DNA of 64,000 bases from CAVXTF01 sp963701375 (GCA_963701375.1 CAVOZT010000001.1:62001-126000), one strand, 5' to 3'. Positions 26,917 to 35,476 are shown, numbered from the stretch's first letter. Made by a program: numbers and translations. Notes: generated by a model from the sequence alone, not told the origin.

Positions 26917-27122
26917 CTTGCTCGGACGAGGCGGTCGTTGCCGAGGTGAGGACCGTTCACGGAGCATCGAGCGTGGAGGTGATCGCGGACGGGCGGACCG
27001 AGGTGATCGACGCGAGCCTGGTCGAACCGGTCAGGCCCGGAGACCTGGTACTTGTCCACGCCGCGGTGGCGATCAGCAATTTGTCCTGCGGATCCGGCAC
27101 TTCACGGAACCAAGAACGATGA
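26838..27122 (+). CDS. hypC: HypC/HupF-like hydrogenase chaperone, second copy (start unresolved)
   Basis: The conserved part begins at base 26910 with CITCSDEAVVAEVRTV and continues SVEVIADGRTEVIDASLVEP and PGDLVLVHAAVAISNL, a short HypC-type beta-barrel with a shifted CxxC. Relatives begin directly with Met before this Cys, but here the preceding codon is GTT, and the only in-frame start is GTG 26838 inside the upstream gene. Either a base is wrong or the start is unusual. In group 1h loci a diverged HypC of this kind is common beside a canonical one. It overlaps the next start by four bases. Confidence 0.7.
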   Translation: MGAHSCRVRASWLARIGCLLADEVCITCSDEAVVAEVRTVHGASSVEVIADGRTEVIDASLVEPVRPGDLVLVHAAVAISNLSCGSGTSRNQER

Positions 27123-27805
27123 GCAGCGAACCAACAAGCTTCCTCTACCCCTTCATCGAAGGGGAGGAACGAGACTCGATTTCGCTCCTCGCGGACCTGA
27201 CGGCGTCGGCACGAACGAAGATCGCCGACAGCCGCAGGCTTCGGGCAGCAACTCTCGAGCAATGCGACGGCGCGCTTCTCGAGGTCGCGCTCGACATGTC
27301 CGGACGCTTCCGCAGGGGGGGAAGACTCTTTGCGTTCGGAAACGGCGGAAGCGCGACGGACGCCGAGGGGATCGTGGAGTTGTTCCGCGAACCACCATAT
27401 GGCCGTGCCCTTCCTGCGATGTCGTTGGTCGATGACCTGGCCGTGATCACCGCGCTTGCCAACGACGTTGGATTCGACCTGGTCTTTTCGCGGCAGATCA
27501 TCGCCCACTCGCGGCCCGACGACATCGCCGTCGGCTTCTCGACCAGTGGCGATTCGGTCAATGTTCTGAACGCACTCGAAGAAGCACGCGACAGCGGATT
27601 GCTCGCGGTCGGGCTCGCCGGTTACCAAGGCGGTGCCATGGCGACCAGCGCGGTCCTCGACCACTGCTTTGTTGTCGGCTCAGAAAGCGTTCACCGGATC
27701 CAAGAGGCGCAGGACGCCCTGGTACTACGCCTCTGGGAGGCGGTTCAAATATGCATGGACCGCGACCGCTATCGGACATCGATAGATGGGGATAGATGGG
27801 AATAG
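27119..27805 (+). CDS. SIS domain protein, D-sedoheptulose-7-phosphate isomerase-like (GmhA)
   Basis: The 228-residue protein has FAFGNGGSATDAEGIVELF, the phosphate-binding loop of GmhA isomerases, then DLAVITALANDVGFDLVFSR and VGFSTSGDSVNVLNAL with the second Ser/Thr-rich loop. GmhA normally converts sedoheptulose-7-phosphate to a heptose phosphate for cell-surface heptose, but no other heptose gene is here, and this protein sits inside the hyp operon between a HypC-like gene and hypE. I infer a specialised role in hydrogenase maturation or a carbon-ligand supply step. The last codons lie in two GATAGATGGG repeats (27781-27800). Confidence 0.8.
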   Translation: MSSEPTSFLYPFIEGEERDSISLLADLTASARTKIADSRRLRAATLEQCDGALLEVALDMSGRFRRGGRLFAFGNGGSATDAEGIVELFREPPYGRALPAMSLVDDLAVITALANDVGFDLVFSRQIIAHSRPDDIAVGFSTSGDSVNVLNALEEARDSGLLAVGLAGYQGGAMATSAVLDHCFVVGSESVHRIQEAQDALVLRLWEAVQICMDRDRYRTSIDGDRWE

Positions 27806-27829
27806 TTACCGTCAGATGAGGAGCGCGCC

Positions 27830-28933
27830 GTGACCGAGGTGACAGCAGTCCCGGAGACTCGGGCCAGAGAGGCGGCGGTGTTCGACCGCATCGAGGCATT
27901 CCGTCGTCGCCGGCCTCGTCTGCTGGACGACGTCGTCACCCTGGCGCACGGCGCCGGCGGCAAGGCCTCTGCAGCGCTGCTCGACGCCGTCTTCATGCCT
28001 GCGTTCGCCAACGACGTTCTGGCAGCTCAGACCGACGCCGCCGTTGTATCGCTCCCGTCGGGCGACCGTCTGGCATTCAGCACGGATTCTTACGTCGTGA
28101 AGCCCCTGGTGTTTCCCGGTGGATCGGTCGGCCATCTCGCCGTGCACGGGACCATCAACGATCTGGCGATGATGGGGGCGAGTCCACTCGGGTTGTCCGC
28201 CGCGTTCGTGCTCGAAGAAGGCTTTCCCATCGAGTCTCTACGCGGGATCGTCGCCGACATGGCTGAAGCCGCTTCAGCGGCCGGCGTTCCGATCGTGACA
28301 GGCGACACCAAGGTGGTCGATCACGGTGCTGCCGACGGCATGTACATCTCGACCTCCGGGATCGGACTGATACCGCAAGGACGTGATCTGTCCTCCGCGA
28401 AAGTCGCGGAGGGAGACGTAGTGATCTGCTCAGGCAGCATGGCGAACCACGGCATGGCAGTGATGCTTGCCCGCGGCGATCTCGCACTCGACGCGGATAT
28501 CGCCTCGGACACTGCTCCGATGCACGACCTGATGGAGCGCTTGATGTCGGCTGCACCCTCCACCAGATGGTTACGAGATGCAACTCGCGGCGGCGTGGGG
28601 ACCGTCTTGAACGAGCTGGCACGCGACAGCCAGTTGACGGTGGTGTTGGACGAGTCGATGCTTCCGGTCAAGCCCGATGTCGCGGCTGCGTGTGAGCTGC
28701 TCGGGATAGACCCGCTGTACGTAGCCAACGAGGGACGGTTCGTTGCCGTCGTCGCCCCCGAGGAAGCTGAGTCGGCGCTTTCGGCCCTGAACGGTCATCC
28801 CCAAGGTCGAGAGGCTGTCAAGGTCGGCGAGATCCGCAGCGAGCCTCCCGGCATCGTCGTGCTCGTGACCCATTTCGGCGGCACGCGGATCGTCGACATG
28901 CTCGTCGGCGACCCGCTCCCAAGGATCTGTTGA
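27830..28933 (+). CDS. hypE: hydrogenase expression/formation protein HypE
   Basis: The 367-residue protein is an ATP-dependent AIR-synthase-like enzyme: LAHGAGGKASAALLDAVF, FSTDSYVVKPLVFPGGSVG, TINDLAMMGASPLGL, TGDTKVVDHG and TRGGVGTVLNELA. It ends in PRIC; the terminal Cys is where HypF places the carbamoyl group, which HypE dehydrates to thiocyanate. The 47-residue N-terminal extension before LAHGAGGK is longer than in E. coli. GTG 27830 is the start. It is the last gene of the operon, followed by a hairpin. Confidence 0.93.
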   Translation: MTEVTAVPETRAREAAVFDRIEAFRRRRPRLLDDVVTLAHGAGGKASAALLDAVFMPAFANDVLAAQTDAAVVSLPSGDRLAFSTDSYVVKPLVFPGGSVGHLAVHGTINDLAMMGASPLGLSAAFVLEEGFPIESLRGIVADMAEAASAAGVPIVTGDTKVVDHGAADGMYISTSGIGLIPQGRDLSSAKVAEGDVVICSGSMANHGMAVMLARGDLALDADIASDTAPMHDLMERLMSAAPSTRWLRDATRGGVGTVLNELARDSQLTVVLDESMLPVKPDVAAACELLGIDPLYVANEGRFVAVVAPEEAESALSALNGHPQGREAVKVGEIRSEPPGIVVLVTHFGGTRIVDMLVGDPLPRIC

Positions 28934-28959
28934 GCGAGCGAATATCTCAGTCTGGAGAG

Positions 28960-29002
28960 GGCCTGAGCGGGTCTGAAACGTGCCCGACTAGACCCGCAGG
29001 CC
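28960..29002 (+). terminator. strong hairpin after hypE
   Basis: Outer arms GGCCT (28960-28964) and AGGCC (28998-29002) and inner arms GCGGGTCT (28967-28974) and AGACCCGC (28990-28997) are perfect; a GA bulge and a 15-base loop complete the stem. It lies 26 bases after the hypE stop and before an unrelated gene. There is no T-run, which is common for actinobacterial terminators. Ending of the hydrogenase operon here is an inference from position. Confidence 0.6.
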
Positions 29003-29024
29003 CTGGCTCCGTAGCGTTGGCTCA

Positions 29025-29429
29025 GTGGGACAGGTGATCAGTGCCGGGAAAGTCGCTCCGCAGGGCGACGTCCGGCCGCGGGCAGAGACGGTGATGAGAC
29101 GGCTGCTGTTCGTGCCCGAAGGGCCGGTGACGGTCGGCGAAGCCTCGGCTCACCGGATCTTCAACGTCTCGATGGGTTTGTCCGCGTTGCGTTGCCTACT
29201 CAGTTACGTGGTGTTCCCGATCGTCACCCCCTTGGTCGGAGCCGCCACGGATGTGGGACCCGCGATCGGCATTCCGATCGCGGTCGTCGCACTCTTCTTC
29301 GACGTGATCGGGATCAGGCGGTTCTGGCTCGCCGGTCACCGCTTGCGCTGGGTGATGACAGTGGTCTACGTGCTCGTGATGAGCCTGGTCACGAGCCTTC
29401 TCGTGGGCGACATCGTCAAGTTGGCCTAA
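29025..29429 (+). CDS. small integral membrane protein of unknown function
   Basis: The 134-residue protein has three predicted helices: ALRCLLSYVVFPIVTPLVGA, IGIPIAVVALFFDVIGIRRF and VMTVVYVLVMSLVTSLLVGD, with a basic N-terminal cytoplasmic stretch. I do not recognise the family. The GTG start lies 23 bases after the hairpin; its final 14 bases overlap the end of the convergent AtuA-like gene. It may be the first gene after the hydrogenase operon rather than part of it. Confidence 0.65.
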   Translation: MGQVISAGKVAPQGDVRPRAETVMRRLLFVPEGPVTVGEASAHRIFNVSMGLSALRCLLSYVVFPIVTPLVGAATDVGPAIGIPIAVVALFFDVIGIRRFWLAGHRLRWVMTVVYVLVMSLVTSLLVGDIVKLA

Positions 29430-31308
29430 TCGATCGAATCAGCTCCTCCGGCACCAGGACCGGCCGGGAACGCAACCACTCGCCGAGCGCCTTCGCCTGC
29501 TTGTCGTAGCGCCGCGCCTCGGTCGCGCCGCCGTCCAGCAGGCCGTGAACTACGAAGTTGAGGGCCTTGAGATTTGGAAGCTCGTAGCGATCGACGGCCA
29601 GATTTGATGATTCGGGAACGAGCTCTTTGAAGCGTTGCTCTGTCACCGTCCTTCGTAGCCAGTGCCAAGCGTCAGGCGTACGGACCCATATACCTACGTT
29701 TGCGCTGCCACCCTTGTCGCCCGAACGGGCGTTTACAACTGACCCGAGAGGGACCTCGACCATCACAGTGTCATCCGGCTCGCGGTCATCCGGCTCGCGG
29801 TCATCCGGCTCGTGGTCACGCCGCTCATTGTCCGTGTCCTCGAGTCCGGAACTTGTCGAACGGGCGTGCGTTGCACCGACCTCTGTGGAACCTGGGTCCA
29901 CGTGCCCATCGAAGTTTGGCGCCGGTACCGCTTCGCGTCGCCCGTCTGCGTGCACGACGACGTGGTCCACGAGCGACTGCGGTATGAGCGCCGGCCAGTA
30001 GACGCCAAAGGGAGATCCGTTCCCCGGCGGTTCGGTGTAATAGATCCCCGGGAAGTTGGCCAGAGCTAGTTCCACGAGGAACGACGAGAAGGCTCGTCCG
30101 CAGCTCGACTCCTCGCCGTCGACTGCGATTTGCAACAGGCACGAGCCTGCCATCTGGTCGTCAGCCCGCTCGTCCGCCGCGCCGATCCGGGTAAACCGCA
30201 GGTCGATGATTCCGGGGTCGCCGTCCAATCGGGAGCGCACAGAACGCTCCAACAGCGCGGCCTTCGCGTCCAGGTCGAGACCGGTGAGCACCACCGTCGT
30301 GCTGTTGCGCCATGCTCCGAGACCAGTGATTGCGACCTTGGTCGTCTGAGGAGGCGCGGCCCCTCTAACTCCTGTGACTGCCACACGATCGGGAGCCAGC
30401 TGCTCCAGTCCGACTGTGTCCAGTCGAGCAACGACATCTGAGTTGAGATACTCAGGAGCTCCGACCTCGTACAGGAGTTGCGCCGTCACGGTGTCGACCG
30501 TGACTGCGCCGCCCGTTCCCTGGTGTTTCGTGATCACGCACGTGCCGTCTTCGTCTATCTCTGCCAAGGGGAAACCGGGGTGCGTCAGGTCTTCGATCTC
30601 GCGGAACCCCGAGAAGTTTCCTCCTGTCGCCTGCGCGCCACACTCGATGATGTGACCGGCGACGACGGCACCCGCCAGTCGATCGTGGTCCTCCGGGGAC
30701 CAGTCCCACCACCAAGCGGCGGCTCCGCTTGCAAGCGAGGCGTCGGCAACGCGACCCGTGATCACGACGTCAGCGCCGCCGTCGAGGGCAGCCTTTATCC
30801 CGAAGCCCCCGAGATACACGTTGGCAGTGAGGACCTCGTGTCCCCAACCGGCAAAAGGCGCGCCCGAGTCAAGATTCTCGAGCTCGACGCCGGAGGCCAT
30901 GAGATCGGGAATTCGTCCCGCCAGATCGTCCCCTTCAACGTGCGCGACGGACAGCTCGACCCCGATCGAGTGCAGCATCGTCCGAGTTGCCTCCGCCAAG
31001 CCCGCCGGATCGAGCCCTCCAGCGTTGACCACCACCTTGACGCCACGTGCCGCTATCTCGCTCGCAGCCCGCTCGAGCTGTCGCAAGAAGCTGCCTGCAT
31101 ACCCCCCGTCCGGTCGCCGCATCCTTGACCTGGCGAGGACGAGCATCGTCACCTCGGCCAGGTAGTCGCCCGTGACGACGTCCACGGGACCACCTGTCAC
31201 CATCTCCTCGAGGGCGGAGAACCTGTCGCCGTAGAAGCCCGAGCAGTTGGCGATGCGGACCGGTCTCCGCGGTCCGGCTTCGTGGCTCCCTGAGGAATCG
31301 TTGGTCAT
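29416..31308 (-). CDS. AtuA family protein (acyclic terpene utilisation, DUF1446)
   Basis: The 630-residue protein begins with RIANCSGFYGDRFSALEEMV, the AtuA signature, then VNAGGLDPAGLAEATR, GVELENLDSGAPFAGWGHEV, GADVVITGRVADASLASGAA and ECGAQATGGNFSGF. Residues 1 to about 480 are the AtuA core, and about 515-630 match the AtuA-like ferredoxin-fold C-terminal domain (SVVNARSGDKGGSANVGIWV). The domains are joined by a linker rich in DREPD repeats encoded at 29771-29815. In Pseudomonas AtuA is needed for citronellol and geraniol breakdown; the reaction is not established. GGAGGG precedes ATG 31308. The gene is divergent from the sigma-factor gene. Confidence 0.85.
   Translation of the reverse strand: MTNDSSGSHEAGPRRPVRIANCSGFYGDRFSALEEMVTGGPVDVVTGDYLAEVTMLVLARSRMRRPDGGYAGSFLRQLERAASEIAARGVKVVVNAGGLDPAGLAEATRTMLHSIGVELSVAHVEGDDLAGRIPDLMASGVELENLDSGAPFAGWGHEVLTANVYLGGFGIKAALDGGADVVITGRVADASLASGAAAWWWDWSPEDHDRLAGAVVAGHIIECGAQATGGNFSGFREIEDLTHPGFPLAEIDEDGTCVITKHQGTGGAVTVDTVTAQLLYEVGAPEYLNSDVVARLDTVGLEQLAPDRVAVTGVRGAAPPQTTKVAITGLGAWRNSTTVVLTGLDLDAKAALLERSVRSRLDGDPGIIDLRFTRIGAADERADDQMAGSCLLQIAVDGEESSCGRAFSSFLVELALANFPGIYYTEPPGNGSPFGVYWPALIPQSLVDHVVVHADGRREAVPAPNFDGHVDPGSTEVGATHARSTSSGLEDTDNERRDHEPDDREPDDREPDDTVMVEVPLGSVVNARSGDKGGSANVGIWVRTPDAWHWLRRTVTEQRFKELVPESSNLAVDRYELPNLKALNFVVHGLLDGGATEARRYDKQAKALGEWLRSRPVLVPEELIRSIRPT
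29771..29815. repeat. 15-bp tandem repeat x3 in the AtuA linker
   Basis: Three copies of TCATCCGGCTCGCGG, with one base changed in the last, run in phase with the codons and encode DREPD-type repeats in the linker between the two AtuA domains. There are no spacers, so this is not a CRISPR array. Confidence 0.85.
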
Positions 31309-31462
31309 GTCACCGCCCTCCGTGTGACGGGAGGTGGAGAGGGAGCGGCTCGATGATTTTCTGACGATTCATATACACGACTGTCTACTTATGCCCGAAA
31401 TTAATGTGGGAATATCCCCGCGGGGGCGTCGGAGAACCTGGTCCCGGAGCGACGATAGAGGT

Positions 31463-32041
31463 GTGAGCGACCAACCCGCGGCGCTGGCGGACCTACCGCT
31501 CGATTTCCTCGCTTTCTACGACGAGGCCCTGTCGCAGGTATATGGGTATCTGCTCGCACGTTGCAACTTGAAGGCGGTCGCAGAGGACCTGACCGCCGAG
31601 ACGTTCCTGGCTGCGGTCGACGCAGTACGCAGAGACACAACTGCCACCGTGAGCGTTCCGTGGATCATCGGCGTCGCGCGCCACAAGTTGGTCGACCACT
31701 GGAGGCGTCTGACGCGCGAGACGAGCGGGCTTCACGCCCTTGCCGATGCGCAAACTAACGAGACGAGCGAGGACCCGGCGGACGCTCGGCTCGATGTCTT
31801 GCAGGCGCGCCAGATCCTTGCCGGACTCGCACCACACCATCAGGCGGTGCTCACTCTTCGCTATCTCGATGATCTACCGGTGGCGGAGGTAGCCGTTCTT
31901 CTGGGCCGTACAGTCCAGGCGACTGAGGCCCTTCTCACGAGAGCGCGGCGAGCGTTCAAGCGCGCCTACAGCGGAAGCGGAAGCGGAAGCGAAAGCGGAA
32001 GCGGAAGTTCGGCGGGCGACGAGGAGACCTCCGATGACTGA
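31463..32041 (+). CDS. ECF-type RNA polymerase sigma factor with Gly-Ser tail
   Basis: From GTG 31463 the 192-residue protein has region 2 (LSQVYGYLLARC and EDLTAETFLAAVDAVRR) and region 4 (LAPHHQAVLTLRYLDDLPVA and EVAVLLGRTVQATEALLTRA), the DNA-binding helix-turn-helix. The last 20 residues are a low-complexity Gly/Ser/Glu tail encoded by 6-bp AGCGGA repeats at 31970-32005. The frame is open upstream to 31334 but that part is not sigma-like, and AGAGGT precedes this GTG. It overlaps the triple-VOC gene by eight bases, a partner arrangement I have seen in actinobacteria, and may control it. Confidence 0.85.
   Translation: MSDQPAALADLPLDFLAFYDEALSQVYGYLLARCNLKAVAEDLTAETFLAAVDAVRRDTTATVSVPWIIGVARHKLVDHWRRLTRETSGLHALADAQTNETSEDPADARLDVLQARQILAGLAPHHQAVLTLRYLDDLPVAEVAVLLGRTVQATEALLTRARRAFKRAYSGSGSGSESGSGSSAGDEETSDD
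31970..32005. repeat. 6-bp AGCGGA tandem repeat in sigma-factor C-terminus
   Basis: Six units of AGCGGA, the fourth being AGCGAA, encode a Ser-Gly tail on the ECF sigma factor. The unit length keeps the frame, so copy number could vary without breaking the protein. Confidence 0.8.
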
Positions 32042-33419
32042 CCCGTTCGACCCGTTGGGCCCGTTCGACCCGTTCGACGCTCTGCGGGCTCCGCTGTCGC
32101 CGGTCGCGCCTGATCCGGACTTCGCACGCCGTCTCCGAGCCCGCATCGACCGGGTCTTCACCCTCCCGAAAGGAGTCACTGTGTCAAACCTCGACCTGGA
32201 TACACGCGACCAACTTGAGACAAAGACCGACGTAACACGGCTTGCCGGCGTCGCAGCCCGGTCGGACGTTCCGGTCTCGACGCGAGCGGCGATCACTCCG
32301 TACCTGGCGATAGCGGGTGCCGCCGAAGCCATCGAATGGTATGGGGTCGCCTTCGGAGCTCGTCCTGTTGGTGCTCCGATAATCATGCCCGACGGGCGCG
32401 TCGGCCACGCCGAGCTCGATATCGCAGGTGCGGTCATCATGCTCGCCGACGAACACCCCGAGATCGGCCACACCGCACCCACCGAGGATCTCGGTGTGCA
32501 CGTGACGCTCCACCTGAGCGTCGAAGACGTCGACGCGGTGATCGACCGCGCAGTGAGCGCAGGCGCTCACCTGGAACGCCCGCCGGGTGACCACGAGTAC
32601 GGGAGGAACGGGGCGATAAGAGACCCGTTCGGCCACAGGTGGATCATCTCGGCCGAGCCTTCAGATCTCCCAGAGGCGGAGCCCGAGGTACCCGCCGTGC
32701 GCCAAGGCGACATCGCGTACGCGTCGCTTTGGGTGCCCGACGTCCGAAGAGCTGCGGAGTTCTTCTCGTCCGTGCTCGGTTGGAGGTACAGGGAGGCGAG
32801 CGGGCCGCAGGGTCGCCAGGTGGACGGCCTTCCCATGCATCACGGGATCTGGGAGGGTGAACCCAGGTCCACGCTGTTCTGCTGCTACGCCGTCGACGAC
32901 CTCGAATCCGCGATCGAACGGGTCCGCTCGGCGGGAGGGACCGCCGAGGAACCCCACGTCGAGCCGTACGGGACCATCTCCGAATGCGTCGACGATGAAG
33001 GTGTCCACTTTGCGCTGTTCTTACCTCCGGGAACCGGCACCGCTCAGAGCGCGGGCGCCGAGGCCACCTCTGCCGGTGTGAGCGCACAAACACACGGCAC
33101 CCTTGCGTACGTAACCATGGAGGTACGCGACTCAGCGAGGACGCGGACCTTCTACGGCTCGGTGCTCGGATGGCGGTTTGCCCCAGGAAGTGTCGACGAC
33201 GGATGGCAGGTCCAGGACGTCGCACCCATGGTCGGCATATCGGGAGGTCACGAATTGGTGACGACTGTCCCCATGTACCAGGTCGCCGACATCGCGAGCG
33301 CCGTAGAGCGAATCCGGCGAGCCGGCGGCACCGCGACGGAGCCCGAGGTGCAGCCCTACGGCATCACGTCCACGTGCACGGACGACCAGGGCACGCGTTT
33401 CTATCTGGGTGAGCTCTGA
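32034..33419 (+). CDS. triple-domain VOC (glyoxalase-like) protein, ECF sigma partner
   Basis: The 461-residue protein has an N-terminal segment (about 1-55) with DPDFARRLRARIDRVFTLPKG, then three VOC domains at about 88-215 (AAEAIEWYGVAFGARPVG to DPFGHRWIISAEP), 225-335 (YASLWVPDVRRAAEFFSSVL) and 352-461 (YVTMEVRDSARTRTFYGSVL). The short basic segment is shared with other VOC proteins coupled to ECF sigma genes and may be the sigma-contacting part. The domains could bind small hydrophobic ligands, so the protein may serve as a ligand-sensing partner rather than an enzyme; this is inference. Its stop lies inside a GAGCTCT tandem pair (33411-33424). Confidence 0.8.
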   Translation: MTDPFDPLGPFDPFDALRAPLSPVAPDPDFARRLRARIDRVFTLPKGVTVSNLDLDTRDQLETKTDVTRLAGVAARSDVPVSTRAAITPYLAIAGAAEAIEWYGVAFGARPVGAPIIMPDGRVGHAELDIAGAVIMLADEHPEIGHTAPTEDLGVHVTLHLSVEDVDAVIDRAVSAGAHLERPPGDHEYGRNGAIRDPFGHRWIISAEPSDLPEAEPEVPAVRQGDIAYASLWVPDVRRAAEFFSSVLGWRYREASGPQGRQVDGLPMHHGIWEGEPRSTLFCCYAVDDLESAIERVRSAGGTAEEPHVEPYGTISECVDDEGVHFALFLPPGTGTAQSAGAEATSAGVSAQTHGTLAYVTMEVRDSARTRTFYGSVLGWRFAPGSVDDGWQVQDVAPMVGISGGHELVTTVPMYQVADIASAVERIRRAGGTATEPEVQPYGITSTCTDDQGTRFYLGEL

Positions 33420-33459
33420 GCTCTGAGCCCGGCCTGCCGTCTACAGAATCGGTTGGCTG

Positions 33460-35364
33460 TCAGTTCCCGTGGTCGTCAGCGCCGTCGGAGGCGTCCGAGC
33501 CTACGAGCGGTGGCGCCAGGGACACCGGGTCGATGACTCCCTCCTCCGCCCAGACGTAACGCCCCGCCAGCACCCTCTGCGCGGCCTCGTAGTTCTCAGC
33601 GTCGTCGTTCTGCCAGAGGTCGTGGAAATACCTGTCCACCCGCCGCCTCGCGCCGGCACAGAACAGCTCCGCGAGCTCTACGGCTGCGTCGGCTTCGCTC
33701 GCACCTGAGTCGACGAGCATCTTCGTCCTGACGCAGGTGGCGCTCATCGCGTAGAGCTCTGCGCCGATGTCGACGATCCGACCGAGGAACCCCTGCTTGC
33801 GCTCCAGGCGTCCCTGCCACCGCGACATGCCGTAGAAGGTCGACCGGGCGAGCTTGCGGCTCGAGCGCTCGACGAACCGGAGATGCGGCGCTAAGACGTC
33901 GCCGAACTCGGTGTAGCCGCCGGGATCCTGTCCCGCGCCAGTCACCAGTTGAGGTAGCCACTTGCCGTAGAAGCGAGCGGCCTTGACGGCGCTCTTCGCC
34001 TTCTCGGGGATCTTCACCTCGGGGTCGATCAGATCCCCTGCCACCGACAGGTGCTGGTCGACGGCCTCGCGGGCAATCAGGAGCTTCATGATCTCCGACG
34101 AGCCCTCGAAGATGCGCGAGATCCTGAGGTCTCTCAAAATCTGCTCGGCGGGTATAGGTGCCTCACCTCGCGCAAAAAGGGATTCGGCGGTCTCGAAGCC
34201 CCGGCCGCCTCTTATCTGGACCATCTCGTCGGCGACGAGCCAAGCCATTTCGGAGCAGTAGAGCTTTGCGAGGGCCGCCTCTATGCGGATGTCGTTGCGC
34301 TCTTCGTCGGCCAAGAGGCTCGAAAGCTCGACCACTGCGTCCATGGCGTAGGTGAGCCCGGCGATGAACGAGATCTTGTGGGCGACTGCTTCGTGCTTGC
34401 CGATCGGTACGCCCCACTGGACGCGCTCGTTCGACCATTGGCGCACGATCTTCAGGGACAGCTTCGCCGAAGAGCCGCACATCGCGGGAAGGGACAGCCG
34501 CCCGGTGTTCAACGTCGAAAGCGCGACCTTCAAGCCCAGTCCCTCGCCGGCGATGATGTTCTCGGCCGGAACTCGGACATCTTTGAAGCTGGTGACTCCG
34601 TTCTCTATCCCCCGAAGCCCCATGAACTGGTTTCGGTGCAGCACGGTGATGCCCGGGCTCTTCGCCTCTACGACGAATGCGCTGATACCACCGCGATGAC
34701 CGTCTGACTTCGGGACGACGGCCATGACCACGAGCAGGTCGGCGATCACCCCGTTCGTCGTCCAGAGCTTCGTCCCGTTGATGATGAACGCGGATCCGTC
34801 CTCGGTCGGTACGGCGGTCGAGCCCATACGAGCCGGGTCGCTTCCGACGTTGGGTTCGGTCAACAGGAATGCGCTGATCTCGTTCGTCGCGACCCGCGGC
34901 AAGAAGCGCTTCTTCTGCTCTTCGGTTCCGAACAGCTTGAGAGGCTGCGGCACACCGATCGACTGGTGTGCGCTCAGCAACGTGCTGAGCGCCGAATGCG
35001 CGGACCCGGCGATGCTTAGGGCGCGGTTGTAGTACAGGTTCGACAGGCCGAGGCCGCCGTACTTCTCGTCAACCTTCATCCCGAGAGCACCGAGGTCGCA
35101 GAGACCCTTCACCACGTGTTCGGGGATCTTCGCGTCGCGCTCGATCTGGAGAGGGTCGACTTCCTCACGGATGAACCGCTCGAGCTTCGAGAGGAACGCC
35201 TCGCCCTTCTTGCGGTCGCCTTCCGAGACGACCGGATGCGGATGGATCAGGTCGAGCCTGAACCTTCCCATGAAGAGCTCTTTGCCGAAGCTCGGCCTGG
35301 TCCATTCCTTCTCCCTGGCGGCCTCTGCGACCTGCCGGGCATCCTTCTCTGTGACCGGGCTCAT
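33460..35364 (-). CDS. acyl-CoA dehydrogenase family protein with C-terminal extension
   Basis: The 634-residue protein has the acyl-CoA dehydrogenase core: LTEPNVGSDPARM (FAD and substrate loop), TNGVIADLLVVMAVVP, SFKDVRVPAENIIAGEG, WSNERVQWGVPIGKHEAVAH and LRDLRISRIFEGSSEIMKL, where E in FEGSSE is at the catalytic-base position of this family. A further 200 residues at the C-terminus form a helical extension, as in the larger VLCAD-like enzymes. It oxidises an unknown acyl-CoA, transferring electrons to ETF. Start ATG 35364 has AGGGAGG upstream, so I do not use the upstream in-frame ATG at 35406. Confidence 0.85.
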   Translation of the reverse strand: MSPVTEKDARQVAEAAREKEWTRPSFGKELFMGRFRLDLIHPHPVVSEGDRKKGEAFLSKLERFIREEVDPLQIERDAKIPEHVVKGLCDLGALGMKVDEKYGGLGLSNLYYNRALSIAGSAHSALSTLLSAHQSIGVPQPLKLFGTEEQKKRFLPRVATNEISAFLLTEPNVGSDPARMGSTAVPTEDGSAFIINGTKLWTTNGVIADLLVVMAVVPKSDGHRGGISAFVVEAKSPGITVLHRNQFMGLRGIENGVTSFKDVRVPAENIIAGEGLGLKVALSTLNTGRLSLPAMCGSSAKLSLKIVRQWSNERVQWGVPIGKHEAVAHKISFIAGLTYAMDAVVELSSLLADEERNDIRIEAALAKLYCSEMAWLVADEMVQIRGGRGFETAESLFARGEAPIPAEQILRDLRISRIFEGSSEIMKLLIAREAVDQHLSVAGDLIDPEVKIPEKAKSAVKAARFYGKWLPQLVTGAGQDPGGYTEFGDVLAPHLRFVERSSRKLARSTFYGMSRWQGRLERKQGFLGRIVDIGAELYAMSATCVRTKMLVDSGASEADAAVELAELFCAGARRRVDRYFHDLWQNDDAENYEAAQRVLAGRYVWAEEGVIDPVSLAPPLVGSDASDGADDHGN

Positions 35365-35427
35365 GGGGGAACCTCCCTGAAGCGAATGACGGACTACCCG
35401 TACCATTCCACCAGTTCGAGCACCGGG

Positions 35428-35475
35428 CTGCCGACCGAGCTGCCGACCGAGCTTCCGATTGGGCTGCTGACCGGG
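35428..35475. repeat. 12-bp tandem repeat between acyl-CoA dehydrogenase and SDR genes
   Basis: Two perfect copies of CTGCCGACCGAG (35428-35451) are followed by two degenerate copies (35452-35475). The block lies between the SDR stop at 35477 and the acyl-CoA dehydrogenase start, so it is non-coding on the minus strand. Confidence 0.75.
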
Positions 35476-35476
35476 G

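Noticed and set aside
28960..29002. Hairpin as a riboswitch for the downstream membrane gene
   Set aside because: It is a simple stem with one loop and no conserved aptamer features; a terminator is the simpler reading.
29771..29815. Short repeat array as a CRISPR
   Set aside because: There are no spacers, the units are only 15 bp, and they lie within a coding linker.
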